64,000 nt of DNA, taken from positions 6,418,501 to 6,482,500 of the forward strand of contig NZ_CP031396.1 in assembly GCF_003363755.1 (NCBI RefSeq), given 5' to 3'. The translations under genes were made by a program, and so were the position numbers. Position 1 is the first letter of the stretch, and the number at the start of each line of letters is the position of its first letter. Under the pieces are notes generated by a model. It saw only the letters and a program-made list of their open reading frames with translations, was not told the origin of the DNA and ran no database searches. The stretch comes from Pseudomonas protegens (GTDB lineage Bacteria; Pseudomonadota; Gammaproteobacteria; Pseudomonadales; Pseudomonadaceae). Below are positions 25,477 to 34,440 of this stretch, one piece after another.

Positions 25477-26598
25477 TCAGCGGCCACTGGTGACCTTGAC
25501 CCAGGTCCGGGTCCGGGTGCGTTCGGCCTTGGCCGGCAGCGGTGCCAGGGGGTACAGGCGGGTCATGGTCTCGGCGCTGGGGAACAGGTCCGGGTTGTCC
25601 AGCAGCGTCTGCTGGATGAACGGTTTGGAGTCGGTCACGCCATTGGGGTAGCCGACGTAGTTGCTGATGGAGGCGATGACTTTCGGTTCCATCAGGTAAT
25701 TGAGAAAGGCGTGGGCGGTGTCCACGTGCTTGGCGCCGGCGGGAACGGCCACGGTGTCGATCCACACCAGGGTGCCTTCCTTGGGAATGCGCATTTCAAT
25801 GTGCACGCCGTTCTTGGCTTCGTTGGCGCGGTTGGCCGCCTGCAGGAAGCCGCCGGAGTAGCCCACGGCCACGCAGATGTTGCCGTTGGCGATATCGCCC
25901 ATCCACTTGGCGCTGTGGAAGTAGCGCACATAAGGACGCAGCTTGAGCAGCAGGGCCTCGGCCTTGCGGTAGTCCTCGGGGTTCTGGCTGTTGGGGTCCA
26001 GGCCCAGGTAGTGCAGGGCCAGGGGCAGCATCTCGGCGGGCGAGTCGAGGAAGGTCACGCCGCACTGGCTGAGCTTCTTCAGGTTCTCTTCCTTGAACAC
26101 CAGGTCCCAGCTGTTGACCGGGGCATCGCTGCCCAGCAGTTCCTGGACCTTGTCGCGGTTGTAGCCGATCAGGTTGGTGCCCCACATGTAGGGGATCACG
26201 TAGCGGTTGCCCGGGTCGCTCTGCTCCAGCAGCTTCATCACCGCCGGGTCGAGGTTCTTCCAGTTCGGCAGTTGGCCACGGTCCAGGGGCTGGAAGGCGC
26301 CGGCGCTGATCTGCTTGCTGACGAAACCGCTGGAAGGCACCACCACGTCGTAGCCGCTGTTGCCGGTCAGCAGTTTGGCTTCCAGCACTTCATTGCTTTC
26401 GAAGATGTCGTACTTGACCTTGATCCCGCTCTGGGCCTGGAAGTCCTTGATGGTGTTGGGAGCGATGTACTCCGACCAGTTGAAGATGTTCACCGTGCGC
26501 TCGGGGGCGGCGTGGGCGCTGAAGCTGGCGCTCAGGGCCAGGGCGCTCAGGGAGCAGCTCAGGGCCAGGCGGGTGAGGGCGGTATGCAGCGATTTCAT
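25477..26598 (-). CDS. polyamine-type ABC transporter substrate-binding protein (PotF/SpuD-like)
   Basis: The 373-residue protein has a signal peptide ending in AHA and the opening of PotD/PotF-type binding proteins (RTVNIFNWSEYIAPNTIKDFQ), then YDIFESNEVLEAKLLTGNSGYDVVVPSSGFV, PYMWGTNLIGYNRDKV and GDIANGNICVAVGYSGGF. Such proteins bind putrescine, spermidine or related diamines in the periplasm. GGAG lies seven bases before the ATG at 26598; an overlapping open frame runs much further upstream but is not this protein's start. No permease or ATPase gene adjoins it, so it must share a transporter encoded elsewhere. An AraC-type regulator gene is directly upstream. Confidence 0.9.
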   Translation of the reverse strand: MKSLHTALTRLALSCSLSALALSASFSAHAAPERTVNIFNWSEYIAPNTIKDFQAQSGIKVKYDIFESNEVLEAKLLTGNSGYDVVVPSSGFVSKQISAGAFQPLDRGQLPNWKNLDPAVMKLLEQSDPGNRYVIPYMWGTNLIGYNRDKVQELLGSDAPVNSWDLVFKEENLKKLSQCGVTFLDSPAEMLPLALHYLGLDPNSQNPEDYRKAEALLLKLRPYVRYFHSAKWMGDIANGNICVAVGYSGGFLQAANRANEAKNGVHIEMRIPKEGTLVWIDTVAVPAGAKHVDTAHAFLNYLMEPKVIASISNYVGYPNGVTDSKPFIQQTLLDNPDLFPSAETMTRLYPLAPLPAKAERTRTRTWVKVTSGR

Positions 26599-26704
26599 GC
26601 GACAACTCCATGTCTGAAATGAGCGGGACCTTCCGGGTGGATCATTCTTGGCCGGATAGGTCCCTGAGAGAATGTTGGCAACGGTCAATAGGGGATATTT
26701 AGCG

Positions 26705-27736
26705 TCAATCTTCAGCGCAGTCCGAGAGCGGGCCGAGCTGGCCGGCCAACTGCCGGAAGCGCCCGGGAGCAACGCCGCTCCAGCGTTGGAAGGCATGGCG
26801 GAAACTTGCGGTTTCCTTGAAGCCCAGGGCTTCGGCGATGCGGTAGATGGGCAGGCTGTGCTGGCCCAGCAACTGTTGCGCCCGGGCATAGCGCAGCTCA
26901 TCGAGCAACTGCTGATAGCTGGTGTCCTGGGCCCGCAGGCGTCGGCGCAGGGTGCTGGGGGAACAGTGCACCTGGCGCGCCAGGCTGTCGAAGTCCGGCA
27001 CCGCGTGCAGCTGTTCATTGAGGATGCGCCGCACCTGATCGATCCAGGTCGGCCGGGCGCTGAGCTCTTCGTTGAGGCGGATGCAGCGTTGCAGCATGTC
27101 GTTCTGGGTGACCAGGTCCGCCAGGGGCAGGCGCCGGTCCAGCCATTCCAGGTCGAAGCCGATGGCATTGCGCCCGGCGTTGAACTGCACCGGGCAATTG
27201 AACGCCTGCTCGTAGCTGTCCAGATAGGGTTGCGGCGGGTGCTTGAGGTGCACCTCTCGCAGCGGCAGCTTGCAGCCCAGCAGGTCCTGGCAGGTGACCC
27301 GGTAGGACGACATGCAGAAGTCGGTGTTGAACACCTCAAGTTCAGTTTCGCTGTACTGGTCGGCGGTGAGCCAGGCCAGGCCGTCGCGGATCTGCAGGTC
27401 GAGGTGGAAGAAGGTGCCCAGCAGCAAGGGGTAGCGCAGCGCCAGGGACCAGCCTTCGCGCAGGGTGGCGCTGGTCAGCAGGGTCAGGCCGAACATGCCG
27501 TAGGCGCTGATATGCAGGTTGCGTCCCAGCACCAGCCCCAGGTCCTGGCGAAAGGCCACGGCGTTGCTGAACACGCGCATTTCCTGGCTGATGTTGATCA
27601 GGCTGTTGGGCAGCTCCAGGTCGGCCAGCTGGATGCCACTGCCTTCGAGCAGCACCTCGGGCGATACATCGCTGTCGCGAAAGGCGTCCAGCACCGCTTG
27701 GGTGGTGTGCAGGGTGGTCAGGCGAAGAGCGGCCAT
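26705..27736 (-). CDS. AraC-family transcriptional regulator
   Basis: The 343-residue protein has the N-terminal Arabinose-binding-like domain of the OruR/ArgR-type AraC subgroup (DSDVSPEVLLEGSGIQLADLELP, then the HISAYGMFGLTLLTS segment) and a C-terminal pair of helix-turn-helix motifs: FDSLARQVHCSPSTLRRRLRAQDTSYQQLLDELR and the second RIAEALGFKETASFRHAFQRWSG. It probably regulates the adjacent binding protein and amidase genes on the same strand. The open frame starts at 27868 but the ATG at 27736 with GAGAT upstream gives the expected length. The region beyond its start contains a TRAP-permease fragment. Confidence 0.85.
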   Translation of the reverse strand: MAALRLTTLHTTQAVLDAFRDSDVSPEVLLEGSGIQLADLELPNSLINISQEMRVFSNAVAFRQDLGLVLGRNLHISAYGMFGLTLLTSATLREGWSLALRYPLLLGTFFHLDLQIRDGLAWLTADQYSETELEVFNTDFCMSSYRVTCQDLLGCKLPLREVHLKHPPQPYLDSYEQAFNCPVQFNAGRNAIGFDLEWLDRRLPLADLVTQNDMLQRCIRLNEELSARPTWIDQVRRILNEQLHAVPDFDSLARQVHCSPSTLRRRLRAQDTSYQQLLDELRYARAQQLLGQHSLPIYRIAEALGFKETASFRHAFQRWSGVAPGRFRQLAGQLGPLSDCAED

Positions 27737-27820
27737 CGGCGATCTCAGATTGATAGCGGGAGGCGTGACTTTAGGGGTTACGCGCGCGCGGTTCAATTGC
27801 CCACTTGCAGGCGCTGGCAC

Positions 27821-28198
27821 GCCGGCGAAGGCGTCGGCCTGGCCCACGCCAACGCCTGCGTCGGCCATATCCGCGGCGGCCTGGCGTTTGCCGCGGTACT
27901 GGCCTGCATGCTGTTCGCCGCGTTGTCCGGTTCGTCGCCGGCCACGGTGGTGACGGTGGGCTCGATTGCCGTGGCGGGCATGGTGCGCTCCGGCTACCCC
28001 AAGGAATTCGGCGCCGGGATCAACTGCAACGCCGGGACCCTGGGCATCCTGATTCCGCCGTCGATCGTCATGGTGGTGTACTCGGCCTTCGTCGCGCTGT
28101 TGGTGTACCGCGGCATGACGCTGCGCGACTGCGCCAAGGCGTTGCTGGAGTCGGGCCGACTGTCGATCCTGCTGCTGTTCCTGATCCTGGTGACCTAG
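27821..28198 (+). pseudogene. remnant of TRAP transporter large permease (DctM family)
   Basis: An open stretch without start or upstream part reads VGHIRGGLAFAAVLACMLFAALSGSSPATVV, GSIAVAGMVRSGYPKEF and NAGTLGILIPPSIVMVVYSA, all hallmark DctM sequences. It then jumps to FVALLVYRGMTLRDCAKALLES, which in intact DctM lies well downstream, so there is an internal deletion, and it ends at a premature TAG at 28196-28198. The N-terminal half and the C-terminus are missing. A REP pair begins shortly after. This is a decayed fragment of a C4-dicarboxylate-type transporter. Confidence 0.8.
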
Positions 28199-28245
28199 GT
28201 GCCGCTGATCTCCCTGGCCTTGCCCAACTGGCTGCGCTGGCTGTC

Positions 28246-28347
28246 TGTAGCCGCTGCCGCAGGCTGCGAACGACTGCGAAGCAGGCGCCGCTCTTGAGGT
28301 CCCTGAAGCCCCTCCGGGGCTTTTCGCAGCCTGCGGTAGCGGCTACA
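28246..28347. repeat. REP pair (REPIN-like inverted repeat)
   Basis: Two inverted copies of the Pseudomonas word TGTAGCCGCTGCCGCAGG, the second reading CCTGCGGTAGCGGCTACA, enclose about 50 bp. Related copies occur at 44153, 59839 and 60025. Confidence 0.85.
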
Positions 28348-28350
28348 GGG

Positions 28351-28968
28351 TTAGGGTTGGTGGGGCGGTACGCGCCACAGGTACCAGGCGGCGGTGGTGC
28401 GCCAGGGGCTCCAGGCCTGGCCGATCTGGCGCAGCTGGCGGGGGCTGGGCGGTTGCTCCAGGCCCTTGAGGCGGCGGTAGCCTTCGCGTACGCCAAAGTC
28501 GTCCACCGGCAAGATGTCCTCGCGCTCAAGGCTGTAGATCAACAGCATCTCCACGGTCCAGCGGCCAATGCCAGGCAGTTGGGTCAGGCGCTCTATCAGC
28601 TGTTCATCGTCCAGGCCGCGGGCGCTGGCGGCATCGGGGATGCGGCCGTCGAGGGTGGCCTGGGCGATGCCATGCAGGGTCGCCACCTTGCGTGCGGAGA
28701 AGCCGCAGCCGCGCAGGCGCTCCAGGCTGGCATCGGCCAGTTGCCGGGGCGTGGGGAAGGCTTGCCCGGGAAACAAGGCGCGCAGGCGGCCGAGTATCGC
28801 GTCGCCGGCGCGGGCATGCAGTTGCTGGTAGGCCACCGCGCGCACCAGCGCCTGATAAGGCTCGCGCTCCGGGCGGGGCTGGTGCAGGCAGGGGCCGACG
28901 GCGGCGATCAGTGCGGCCCAGTCGGCATCCAGTGCGGCAAGAAAACGAGTGGCGGGGCAGGTGGGCAT
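28351..28968 (-). CDS. DNA-3-methyladenine glycosylase, AlkA-like
   Basis: The 205-residue protein has the HhH-GPD fold of base-excision glycosylases: helix-hairpin-helix TQLPGIGRWTVEMLLIYSL followed by the catalytic Asp region ILPVDDFGVREGYRRL. The N-terminal part QALVRAVAYQQLHARAGDAILGRL is the usual AlkA-II/MAG start. It removes alkylated purines such as 3-methyladenine from DNA. It lacks the N-terminal TBP-like domain of E. coli AlkA, so it is the short type. No regulatory ada gene is adjacent. Ribosome-binding site weak; the gene ends next to the REP pair. Confidence 0.88.
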   Translation of the reverse strand: MPTCPATRFLAALDADWAALIAAVGPCLHQPRPEREPYQALVRAVAYQQLHARAGDAILGRLRALFPGQAFPTPRQLADASLERLRGCGFSARKVATLHGIAQATLDGRIPDAASARGLDDEQLIERLTQLPGIGRWTVEMLLIYSLEREDILPVDDFGVREGYRRLKGLEQPPSPRQLRQIGQAWSPWRTTAAWYLWRVPPHQP

Positions 28969-29085
28969 TGGCGATCCGGAACACGTGGCGGGGCGAGCAG
29001 CAGATTAGCCCGCCGTCCCAAGGCTTGCACCCCGTCTCTTGCGCTGGAACTCGCTGCCCGGGCCTTGCACCCGGGCGCAGGGTTT

Positions 29086-29988
29086 TCAGTCCTTGGCCGC
29101 CGGCAGGTAGAGCCGCTGCAGCACGTAGTGCAGCGACGCCGCCAGGGTTTGGCCATGGCTGAGTTTTTCGAAGCTGTGGTAGTCCAGGGCCAGCCCCGGC
29201 ACCTGGGCCAGTTGCGCCTGCAACTGGCGGGCGCGCTGGTCGGCCTCGGGCCCCGCTGGCTGACGCGGGTTGCCCGGTTCGGCGCCGCCACGCATCAGCA
29301 ACAGTTGTGCACGCTGGCCGTGAAGGCGCCCGGCCAGGCCCTGGGCCTGAGTCAGGACCAGGCCGTCGCCCCACCACAGCGAAGGACTCGCAGCGGCGTA
29401 GTGGCGAAACTCCTGGGGCCGGGCGAACAACGCCTGCAACACCAGCAGGCCGCCATAGGAATGGCCCCACAGGGTCTGCTGTGCCGGGTCGATCGGCGCC
29501 TGCGCCGCCACGGCCGGGCGCATGCGCTCGCGCAACACCTGCAGGAAGGCCTCGGCGCCGCCGCTGGGCTGCCCGGTCAGCGGGTCTTGCTGTGCTTCAA
29601 GGCCCGGTTGCTGCGGGGTGTAGTCATAGGTGCGGGCGTTGCGTTCGATGCGCAGCGGGGTCTGGTAACCCACCGCCACCAGCAGCGGCGCCGGACTCCG
29701 GTCCAGGCGCTTGAGTTGCTCGGGGTCCAGAGCGCCGATGGCGGCATTGCCATCGAGCATCCACAGCACCGGGTAACCCTGGGGCGGCGGCGCCTGCAGC
29801 GGCTGGCCGATCCACAGCTGGTAGTGGCGCTGGCCGTCGACGGAATCCAGTTGCAGGCTGCTGAAGCGGTAGGGCAGGTCCTGGCGCTGTAGCAGGCTGC
29901 GGTCCATGGGCTGGTCCGGGGCGGGGGCGGCCAGGGCCGTTCCCGCAAGGCCCCAGGCCAGGGCCAGGGGCAGAACAAAACGTCTCAT
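29086..29988 (-). CDS. pfeE: periplasmic siderophore esterase PfeE
   Basis: The 300-residue alpha/beta hydrolase has a cleaved signal peptide (MRRFVLPLALAWGLAGTALA) and the nucleophile elbow WGHSYGGLLVLQAL. Further IroE/PfeE landmarks are VLWMLDGNAA and AASPSLWWGDGLV. In P. aeruginosa PfeE hydrolyses ferric enterobactin in the periplasm so that iron can be released. It follows the receptor gene pfeA directly on the same strand. An in-frame ATG at 30021 overlaps the pfeA stop (TGATG); the ATG at 29988 gives the clean signal peptide and has GAGA upstream, so it is preferred. Confidence 0.88.
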   Translation of the reverse strand: MRRFVLPLALAWGLAGTALAAPAPDQPMDRSLLQRQDLPYRFSSLQLDSVDGQRHYQLWIGQPLQAPPPQGYPVLWMLDGNAAIGALDPEQLKRLDRSPAPLLVAVGYQTPLRIERNARTYDYTPQQPGLEAQQDPLTGQPSGGAEAFLQVLRERMRPAVAAQAPIDPAQQTLWGHSYGGLLVLQALFARPQEFRHYAAASPSLWWGDGLVLTQAQGLAGRLHGQRAQLLLMRGGAEPGNPRQPAGPEADQRARQLQAQLAQVPGLALDYHSFEKLSHGQTLAASLHYVLQRLYLPAAKD

Positions 29989-30020
29989 CAGGCGTTCTCG
30001 GCGAGGGCTGGGTGATGACA

Positions 30021-32261
30021 TCAGAACGATGCGCTCAGGCTGGTGTACAGGGTGCGCCCGGGTTCGTTGTAGGTGGCGGCGCCGGCCCCGGCGATGTTGT
30101 TCACGCCCTGGGCATTGCCTTCACGGAACAGGCGTTTGTCGAACAGGTTGTCGACCCCGGCGGTGACGCTCAGGTGGCGGGTCAGGGCGTAGGTGCCGCT
30201 GACCCCGGCAATGGCGTAGGGCGCCAGTTGCTGGGTAGCGCTGCCGGTGACCCGGTCGCCGTGGTAGTCGTACTTCTTCGGCGTCTGCTGGCCGTACCAG
30301 GCCAAGCTGGCCTGCAACGACAGGTCCTGGGTGGCCTGCCAGTCGAGCATCGAGTTGAGGGTGTAGCGCGGGGTCACCGAGAGGTAGTCGCCGGTTTGCT
30401 TGTTCTTCGATTGCAGCATGTAGGTGAAGTTGTTGTTCCAGGTCAGCTGGCTGGCCAGAGGAATGGTCAGGGTGCCTTCCAGGCCTTCCACCAGGGCCTT
30501 GGGCACGTTCTCCCACTGGTAGATCGCCGCGTTGCGGTAGGCGCCGCTGCCGCCGCTGGCACGGCTCACTGGCGCCAGGCCGGACTCCACCTTGTTCTTG
30601 TAGTCGTTGCGGAAGTAGGTCAGGCCGGCGACCCAGCCGTCGGCCTTGTACTCCAGGCCCAGTTCCTTGTTGACGCTGGTTTCTGCTTTGAGCTGGTCGT
30701 TGCCCTGCAGGTAGCAGCTGGTGCTCTGGCCATAGCAGCCCTGGCCGCGGCTGTAGAGCAGGTAGTCGGCGTTGAGCTGGTACAGGTTCGGCGCCTTGTA
30801 GGCCCGGGCGATGCCAGCCTTGAGGGTCAGGCTGTCGCTCAGGGCATGGGACAGGTTGAGGGACGGGCTCCAGTTGTCGCCGACGATGCTGTGATGGTCG
30901 AAACGCAGGCCCGGGGTGAGCATGGTGCCCGGGCGCAGTTCGATGTTGTCTTCGGCGAACAGCGAGAAGATCTGCGCGCTGGACTGGGTGCTGCGGTTGC
31001 TGCTGCTCAGGCCGCCCACGGCGCCGCCTTCGCTGGTGCTCTGGGTGTTGGCGCTGGGGTCGTCGAGCTTCTGCTGGGACCATTCGCTGCCCAGGGTCAG
31101 GGTCTGCTCGAAGCCTGCGTGCAGCGGCAGGTTGACTTCGCCATGGGCGGTCAGGTCGCGCAGCACCGCAGTGTAGAACTCGCTGTTGCTGAAGATGCCT
31201 TCGGTGCCGCCGGCCAGGCCTTCGTTGATCCGCGTGTTGCGGGTCTTCTCGTATTGCAGGTAGGCCATGGAGCTGCCGAAGTCCCAATCGCCGCGATGGG
31301 TCAGGGCGTAGGTTTCGCGGTAGCTGCGGTTGGTCTCGTGGCCCAGCAGGTTCTGCACATTCTTGTTGCTGTTGGTGTTCTGGGTATCGCCGGTGTAGAT
31401 ATTGCCCTGACGGCTGAAACCGGCCTCGAAATCCAGGGTCTGGTCCGGAGTCATGCGCCAGCTCAACAGGCCATTGAGGTCCTTGTTGCGTACGCCTTCG
31501 CGGCCGGCGGGCAGGGTGCCGACCTGGTTGCCGGTGCGCAGGGATTCATGGCCGGCGTTGATATCGGCGTCGTCGGAGTCGGTCTTGGCCACGTTGCCGT
31601 AGACCCGGAAGCTCAAGGTGTCGGTGAGCGGGCCGTTGAGGCCGAAGCTTGCGCGCTGGGTGGCGCCTTCGTCCTTGTGGGTCGGGAACGAGCTGTAGAG
31701 CGTGGCGTTGCCGTGGGTCTGGCTGCCGGCCTGCTTGGTGATGATGTTGATCACCCCGCCAGCGGCACCGTTGCCGTAGCGGGCCGCCGCCGGGCCGCGG
31801 ATCACTTCGATGCGTTCGACCTGATCGGCCGGCACCCAGTTGCTGTCGCCGCGGCTGTCGCGCTCGCCGCGCCAGCCGTAGCGCACCGAGTTGCGGCTGC
31901 CCACCGGCTTGCCGTCCACCAGGATCAGGGTGTTTTCCGGGCCCATGCCGCGGATGTCGATCTGCCGGTTATTGCCGCGCTGGCCGCTGGTGGAGTTACC
32001 GGTGAGGTTGACCCCAGGCATGGTGCGGATGATCTGCGACAGGTCGTTGGCCGGCGGGCGCTTCTGGATGTCCTCGGCGGTGATCACCGAGACCCCCGGT
32101 GCCTGCTTGGTTTCTTCCTTGGCGGTGGCGATGACGCTCTGGGGTTCCAGCTCCAGGACCGGCGGGGTCGAGCCTGCATTGGCGGCCTGCACCGCGTGGC
32201 TGAGCAGGCAGCAGCCGGACAGCAGGAAGGGGGCGAAAGGACGCAGCGAGCGCATGGACAT
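30021..32261 (-). CDS. pfeA: TonB-dependent ferric enterobactin receptor PfeA
   Basis: The 746-residue outer-membrane receptor has a signal peptide ending AVQA at ~residue 26, and a TonB box within ELEPQSVIATA. The plug domain covers ~40-170 (ITAEDIQKRPPANDLSQIIRTMPGVNLTG, then RQIDIRGMGPENTLILVDGKPV and ERIEVIRGPAAARYGNGAAGGVINIITK), and a 22-strand barrel ends LYTSLSASF. The sequence and gene order pfeR-pfeS-pfeA-pfeE identify PfeA/FepA. GGAGAT lies before the ATG at 32261. A Fur-box-like site lies 42 bp upstream. Expression is expected under iron limitation with enterobactin through PfeR. Confidence 0.93.
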   Translation of the reverse strand: MSMRSLRPFAPFLLSGCCLLSHAVQAANAGSTPPVLELEPQSVIATAKEETKQAPGVSVITAEDIQKRPPANDLSQIIRTMPGVNLTGNSTSGQRGNNRQIDIRGMGPENTLILVDGKPVGSRNSVRYGWRGERDSRGDSNWVPADQVERIEVIRGPAAARYGNGAAGGVINIITKQAGSQTHGNATLYSSFPTHKDEGATQRASFGLNGPLTDTLSFRVYGNVAKTDSDDADINAGHESLRTGNQVGTLPAGREGVRNKDLNGLLSWRMTPDQTLDFEAGFSRQGNIYTGDTQNTNSNKNVQNLLGHETNRSYRETYALTHRGDWDFGSSMAYLQYEKTRNTRINEGLAGGTEGIFSNSEFYTAVLRDLTAHGEVNLPLHAGFEQTLTLGSEWSQQKLDDPSANTQSTSEGGAVGGLSSSNRSTQSSAQIFSLFAEDNIELRPGTMLTPGLRFDHHSIVGDNWSPSLNLSHALSDSLTLKAGIARAYKAPNLYQLNADYLLYSRGQGCYGQSTSCYLQGNDQLKAETSVNKELGLEYKADGWVAGLTYFRNDYKNKVESGLAPVSRASGGSGAYRNAAIYQWENVPKALVEGLEGTLTIPLASQLTWNNNFTYMLQSKNKQTGDYLSVTPRYTLNSMLDWQATQDLSLQASLAWYGQQTPKKYDYHGDRVTGSATQQLAPYAIAGVSGTYALTRHLSVTAGVDNLFDKRLFREGNAQGVNNIAGAGAATYNEPGRTLYTSLSASF

Positions 32262-32302
32262 CGGTGATCTCCGGACAGAGGCAGAAACAGAAGATCACGA
32301 AT

Positions 32303-32321
32303 GATAATGACTGCTATTTGC
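32303..32321. promoter_or_regulatory. Fur-box-like site upstream of pfeA
   Basis: GATAATGACTGCTATTTGC matches the 19-bp Fur consensus at 12 positions, including the whole first octamer, and lies between pfeS and pfeA where the pfeA promoter is expected. Confidence 0.5.
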
Positions 32322-32364
32322 GAGTAAAGCGCATTAACTCTCTAAACACTTCCAGGTCGTGGGT

Positions 32365-33702
32365 CTAGGCGGCAGGCAGCAGCAGGTGCAGGCACAACCC
32401 GGGGTTGCCATTGCTGGCCCAGATCCGCCCCTGGTGCAGCTCCACGGCGCGCCGGGCGATGGCCAGGCCCAGGCCGAAACCGTCGCCCTGGGCCGAGTCC
32501 AGGCGCTGGTAGGGCTGGAAGATCCGTTGCAGGTCCTGCTCGGCCACGCCCGGTCCCTGGTCTTCCAGGCACAGGTGCCAATAGCTGCCTTCACGCCAGC
32601 CGCGCAGGCTCACCCGGCCGTCGGCGGGGGAGTAGCGGATGGCATTGCGCAGCAGGTTTTCCAGGGCCTGGGCGATGCTGTCCAGGTGCACCTGGACCCG
32701 GCACTCGGCGTCCAGCAGGCAGGGCAGGCGCTCGGCGTCCCAGGCGCTTTCAAAGCAGGCGTCCTCGCTCAGCGCCTCCCAGATCGACAGCACCTGCACC
32801 GCTTCGGTGGGCAGCTGCGGGCGCTCGGTGTCGAGCCAGGCCAGGTCCAGGGTGTCTTCCAGCAGGCGCTGCATGTCGGCGATTTCCCGGTCCAGGCGCT
32901 GGCGCAACTGCTCCGGCGGCAAAGGGCTGTCGTGGGCAATGCGCAGCCGCGCCAGGGGCGTGCGCAACTCGTGGGACAAGGTGCGCAGCAGCAGGCGCTG
33001 CTGGGCCAGGCTCTGGCGCAGGCGCTCGGCCATGTGCTCGAAGGCCAGGGCCAGCTCTCCCAGTTCGTCGTGGCGGTTCACCAGGGGCGTGCCCAGCCCC
33101 TGGCTTTCCAGGTCGTCGGCGCGCAAGGCATCGGCGCGGTCGCGCAGGCGGTTCAGGGGCAGCACCAGATGGCGATAGAGCAACAGGCCGAGCAGGGCGG
33201 CGAGCAGGGTCGGCACCACGCCATGGCTGAAGAGGTGGGTCCAGGGCGTCAGGCCGCTGGGCAGCAGGCGCTCGGGCAGTTGCAGCACCAGCCGGCCTTG
33301 TTCCGGGTGCTCGGGGAATTCGATGCTGACGTAGGGCAGCTCGTCCTGCAGGCGCCGGCTCATGGGCCAGTCGAGCTTGCGCATGAAGGTCAGGTGGCTG
33401 GCGTCCTCGGCGCTCAGCGGGGTGCTGCCCAGGCGTTGCAGACGCTCGCCAAGCACCGCGACCCAGGTGTGCTCCTCGCCCGCCAGGCGTTGTTCGAAGG
33501 CATCCACCGCCGCCGCGCCACCCTGTTGCCAGGCGGCCTCGGCCTGCTGCGCATAGCGGGCCAGGTACTGGCGATCGGCGGGGTCGAGGAAGTAGGTGCT
33601 GCGCTCGGCCGACAGGCCCCAGGTCCAGATGATCCAGGTCAGCAGCAGGCAGAAGCCGATCTGCAGCCCGGCCAGTTTCCACAGCAGGGGATGACGGCGC
33701 AT
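32365..33702 (-). CDS. pfeS: sensor histidine kinase PfeS
   Basis: The 445-residue kinase has an N-terminal membrane helix (LAGLQIGFCLLLTWIIWTWGL), a periplasmic domain of ~145 residues, a second helix (GVVPTLLAALLGLLLYRHLVL), then HAMP. The H-box is RTLSHELRTPLARL, the N-box ENLLRNAIRYSP, with G boxes EDQGPGVAEQ and GDGFGLGLAI. With PfeR it senses enterobactin and turns on pfeA. Its ATG overlaps the pfeR stop (TGATG), so translation is coupled. The open frame running upstream to 34302 is read-through of the same frame inside pfeR and is not used. The identification rests on locus order together with family. Confidence 0.9.
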   Translation of the reverse strand: MRRHPLLWKLAGLQIGFCLLLTWIIWTWGLSAERSTYFLDPADRQYLARYAQQAEAAWQQGGAAAVDAFEQRLAGEEHTWVAVLGERLQRLGSTPLSAEDASHLTFMRKLDWPMSRRLQDELPYVSIEFPEHPEQGRLVLQLPERLLPSGLTPWTHLFSHGVVPTLLAALLGLLLYRHLVLPLNRLRDRADALRADDLESQGLGTPLVNRHDELGELALAFEHMAERLRQSLAQQRLLLRTLSHELRTPLARLRIAHDSPLPPEQLRQRLDREIADMQRLLEDTLDLAWLDTERPQLPTEAVQVLSIWEALSEDACFESAWDAERLPCLLDAECRVQVHLDSIAQALENLLRNAIRYSPADGRVSLRGWREGSYWHLCLEDQGPGVAEQDLQRIFQPYQRLDSAQGDGFGLGLAIARRAVELHQGRIWASNGNPGLCLHLLLPAA

Positions 33703-34394
33703 CAGTGACGTTGCGCCTCCACCAGGATGTAGCCGGCGCCGCGCACCGCCTGGATCTGCAGGTGCTGCACCCCGAGCTCGGCGAGCTTGCGCCTCAGGTT
33801 GCACACGTGCACATCCAGGCCGCGATCCAGGCGGGTATAGAGGCGGTGCAGTACGTGCTGATAGAGAAAGGGCTTGCTCAGGGTTTCCCCGGGGTGCTCG
33901 CGCAGGGTCACCAGCAGCCGGTATTCGGAACCGGTCAGGCCCGCGGCGCGGCCCTGGAGCAGCACGTCCTGGGCGTGTTCGTCGAAGCTCAGCAGCCGAT
34001 CCAGATGGGTGGCCGACGGTTGTTGCACCCGGACCATGCGCCGCAGCAGGGCGTCGGCGCGGGCGTCCAGTTCGGCCAGGCTGAAGGGCTTGGGCAGGTA
34101 GTCGTCGGCGCCCCGGGTGAAGCCGGTGATCCGGTCCTGCTCGGCCCCCAGGGCCGACATCAGCATCACCGGCGTGTCTTGCTCCTGGCGCAGGGTTTCC
34201 AGCAGGGCCAGGCCGTCGAGGCCCGGCAGCATGATGTCCAGCAGCACCAGATCGAAGTGGCCGGCACGCACCGCTGCCAAGCCCTGGCGGCCGTCGCTGC
34301 AAGGGGTGACGGCAAAGCCGCGCTGGTGGAAATGCCGGTGCAGATCGTCGCGCAGTCGGGCGTCGTCTTCCACGAGGAGCAGGGTGGGGGTCAT
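33702..34394 (-). CDS. pfeR: response regulator PfeR
   Basis: The 230-residue OmpR-type regulator has acidic pocket VEDDARL, phospho-acceptor Asp in LVLLDIMLPGLDGL, the signature PVMLMSALG, and the conserved Lys in GADDYLPKPFSLAEL. The winged-helix domain begins ~residue 135 and includes TGSEYRLLVTLREHPGETLSKPFL, RLDRGLDVHVCNLRRKL and IQAVRGAGYILV. It activates pfeA in response to enterobactin in P. aeruginosa. It is the first gene of the locus; a Fur-box-like site at 34422-34440 just upstream fits iron repression. The ribosome-binding site is weak. Confidence 0.9.
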   Translation of the reverse strand: MTPTLLLVEDDARLRDDLHRHFHQRGFAVTPCSDGRQGLAAVRAGHFDLVLLDIMLPGLDGLALLETLRQEQDTPVMLMSALGAEQDRITGFTRGADDYLPKPFSLAELDARADALLRRMVRVQQPSATHLDRLLSFDEHAQDVLLQGRAAGLTGSEYRLLVTLREHPGETLSKPFLYQHVLHRLYTRLDRGLDVHVCNLRRKLAELGVQHLQIQAVRGAGYILVEAQRH

Positions 34395-34421
34395 GGGGGC
34401 ACTTGAAGGAAAGTATTTAAT

Positions 34422-34440
34422 GAGAATGTTTTACATTTGC
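34422..34440. promoter_or_regulatory. Fur-box-like site upstream of pfeR
   Basis: GAGAATGTTTTACATTTGC matches the Fur consensus at 12 of 19 positions and lies 28 bp before the pfeR start, inside an AT-rich promoter region shared with the divergent regulator gene at 34575. Confidence 0.5.

Noticed and set aside
30012..32267. 751-codon open frame antisense to pfeA
   Set aside because: Mirror of the TonB receptor frame; the reverse strand has clear plug and barrel motifs.
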